A stretch of DNA of 64,000 bases from Pseudomonas silesiensis (GTDB lineage Bacteria; Pseudomonadota; Gammaproteobacteria; Pseudomonadales; Pseudomonadaceae). A program made the translations under genes and the position numbers. Location of the stretch: positions 2,190,501 to 2,254,500 of the forward strand of contig NZ_CP014870.1 in the NCBI RefSeq assembly GCF_001661075.1. Direction: 5' to 3'. Numbering within the stretch: the stretch's first letter is position 1; each line of letters starts with the position of its first letter. Positions 63,913-64,000 of this stretch are shown here, one piece after another. The notes under the pieces are model-generated. The model searched no databases. It was not told the origin of the DNA and saw only the letters and a program-made list of their open reading frames with translations.

Positions 63913-64000
63913 CTCAACGCCAGCCTCTTGCGCAGTGCCCTGAGGGTTTCAGAATCCGCTTGTCGACGGTAGAGTAAAAAAGCGTTTTGCAATTGAGAAA

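Noticed and set aside
1..64000. tRNA, rRNA, CRISPR or prophage
   Set aside because: No cloverleaf-like sequence, repeat-spacer array or phage structural gene was noticed. This was by eye only; tRNAscan-SE and a CRISPR finder would settle it.

Overview
The window looks like a chromosomal segment of a fluorescent-group Pseudomonas. The genome is GC-rich and compact with AGGAG-type ribosome binding sites. It carries Pseudomonas-type small families (DUF6124, DUF2934, KGG), REP-like repeats built on TGTAGGAGCGAGC, and many LysR, GlxA/AraC and GntR regulators, each beside a small catabolic operon. No rRNA, tRNA, CRISPR array, intact insertion sequence or phage gene was seen.

Layout. (1) About 1-13.1 kb, 'cluster A': a ProV-ProW-ProX betaine transporter (proV cut by the window edge), an M24-fold protein that matches the DMSP lyase DddP at all remembered metal and catalytic positions, a GbcB-like reductase and Rieske oxygenase, a LysR regulator, an aldehyde dehydrogenase, a GlxA-type regulator, a ProC-like reductase and an FAD amine oxidoreductase. 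(2) 13.2-16.3 kb: an accessory patch with an orphan HicB, an IS66 fossil, DUF6124, DUF2934, direct repeats and a family-25 glycosyltransferase. (3) 16.4-20.5 kb: GntR, SDR, beta-keto acid cleavage enzyme and MFS carrier. (4) 20.6-24.2 kb: a dicarboxylate symporter and a fumarase/aspartase-superfamily lyase, divergent from a GntR/UTRA regulator with a perfect 21-bp palindrome between them. (5) 24.2-26.5 kb: gap-arsJ for arsenate detoxification. (6) 26.7-28.7 kb: small proteins and RNase Z. (7) 28.8-34.6 kb: an apparently complete rhamnonate-type pathway (AldA-like dehydrogenase, HpaI-type aldolase, RhmD-like dehydratase, MFS carrier, divergent LysR). (8) 34.6-43.1 kb: hypothetical genes, DUF3422, LysR/VOC/DAACS, an NTF2-like gene flanked by fossils, an MFS carrier, a truncated alcohol dehydrogenase and an AraC regulator. 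(9) 43.2-57.1 kb, 'cluster B': an HpbD-like betaine epimerase, alcohol dehydrogenase, GlxA regulator, Rieske oxygenase, LysR, DapA-like enzyme, FAD oxidoreductase, aldehyde dehydrogenase and a four-gene betaine ABC transporter. (10) 57.2-64 kb: a duplicated segment bracketing a broken DUF3597 gene and kup, then an AraC regulator, a small protein and DUF1206.

How the genes may work together. Clusters A and B are parallel toolkits with the same classes of parts: a ProU-type importer, a Rieske N-demethylase, an FAD oxidoreductase, an aldehyde dehydrogenase and LysR plus GlxA regulators. Cluster A adds the DddP homologue and the only visible Rieske reductase. Cluster B adds the HpbD homologue and a DapA-family enzyme. 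Together they suggest a strain specialised in eating onium osmolytes such as DMSP, glycine betaine, proline betaine and hydroxyproline betaine. The family assignments are strong, but the exact substrates are inferred from homology recalled from memory and from gene context.
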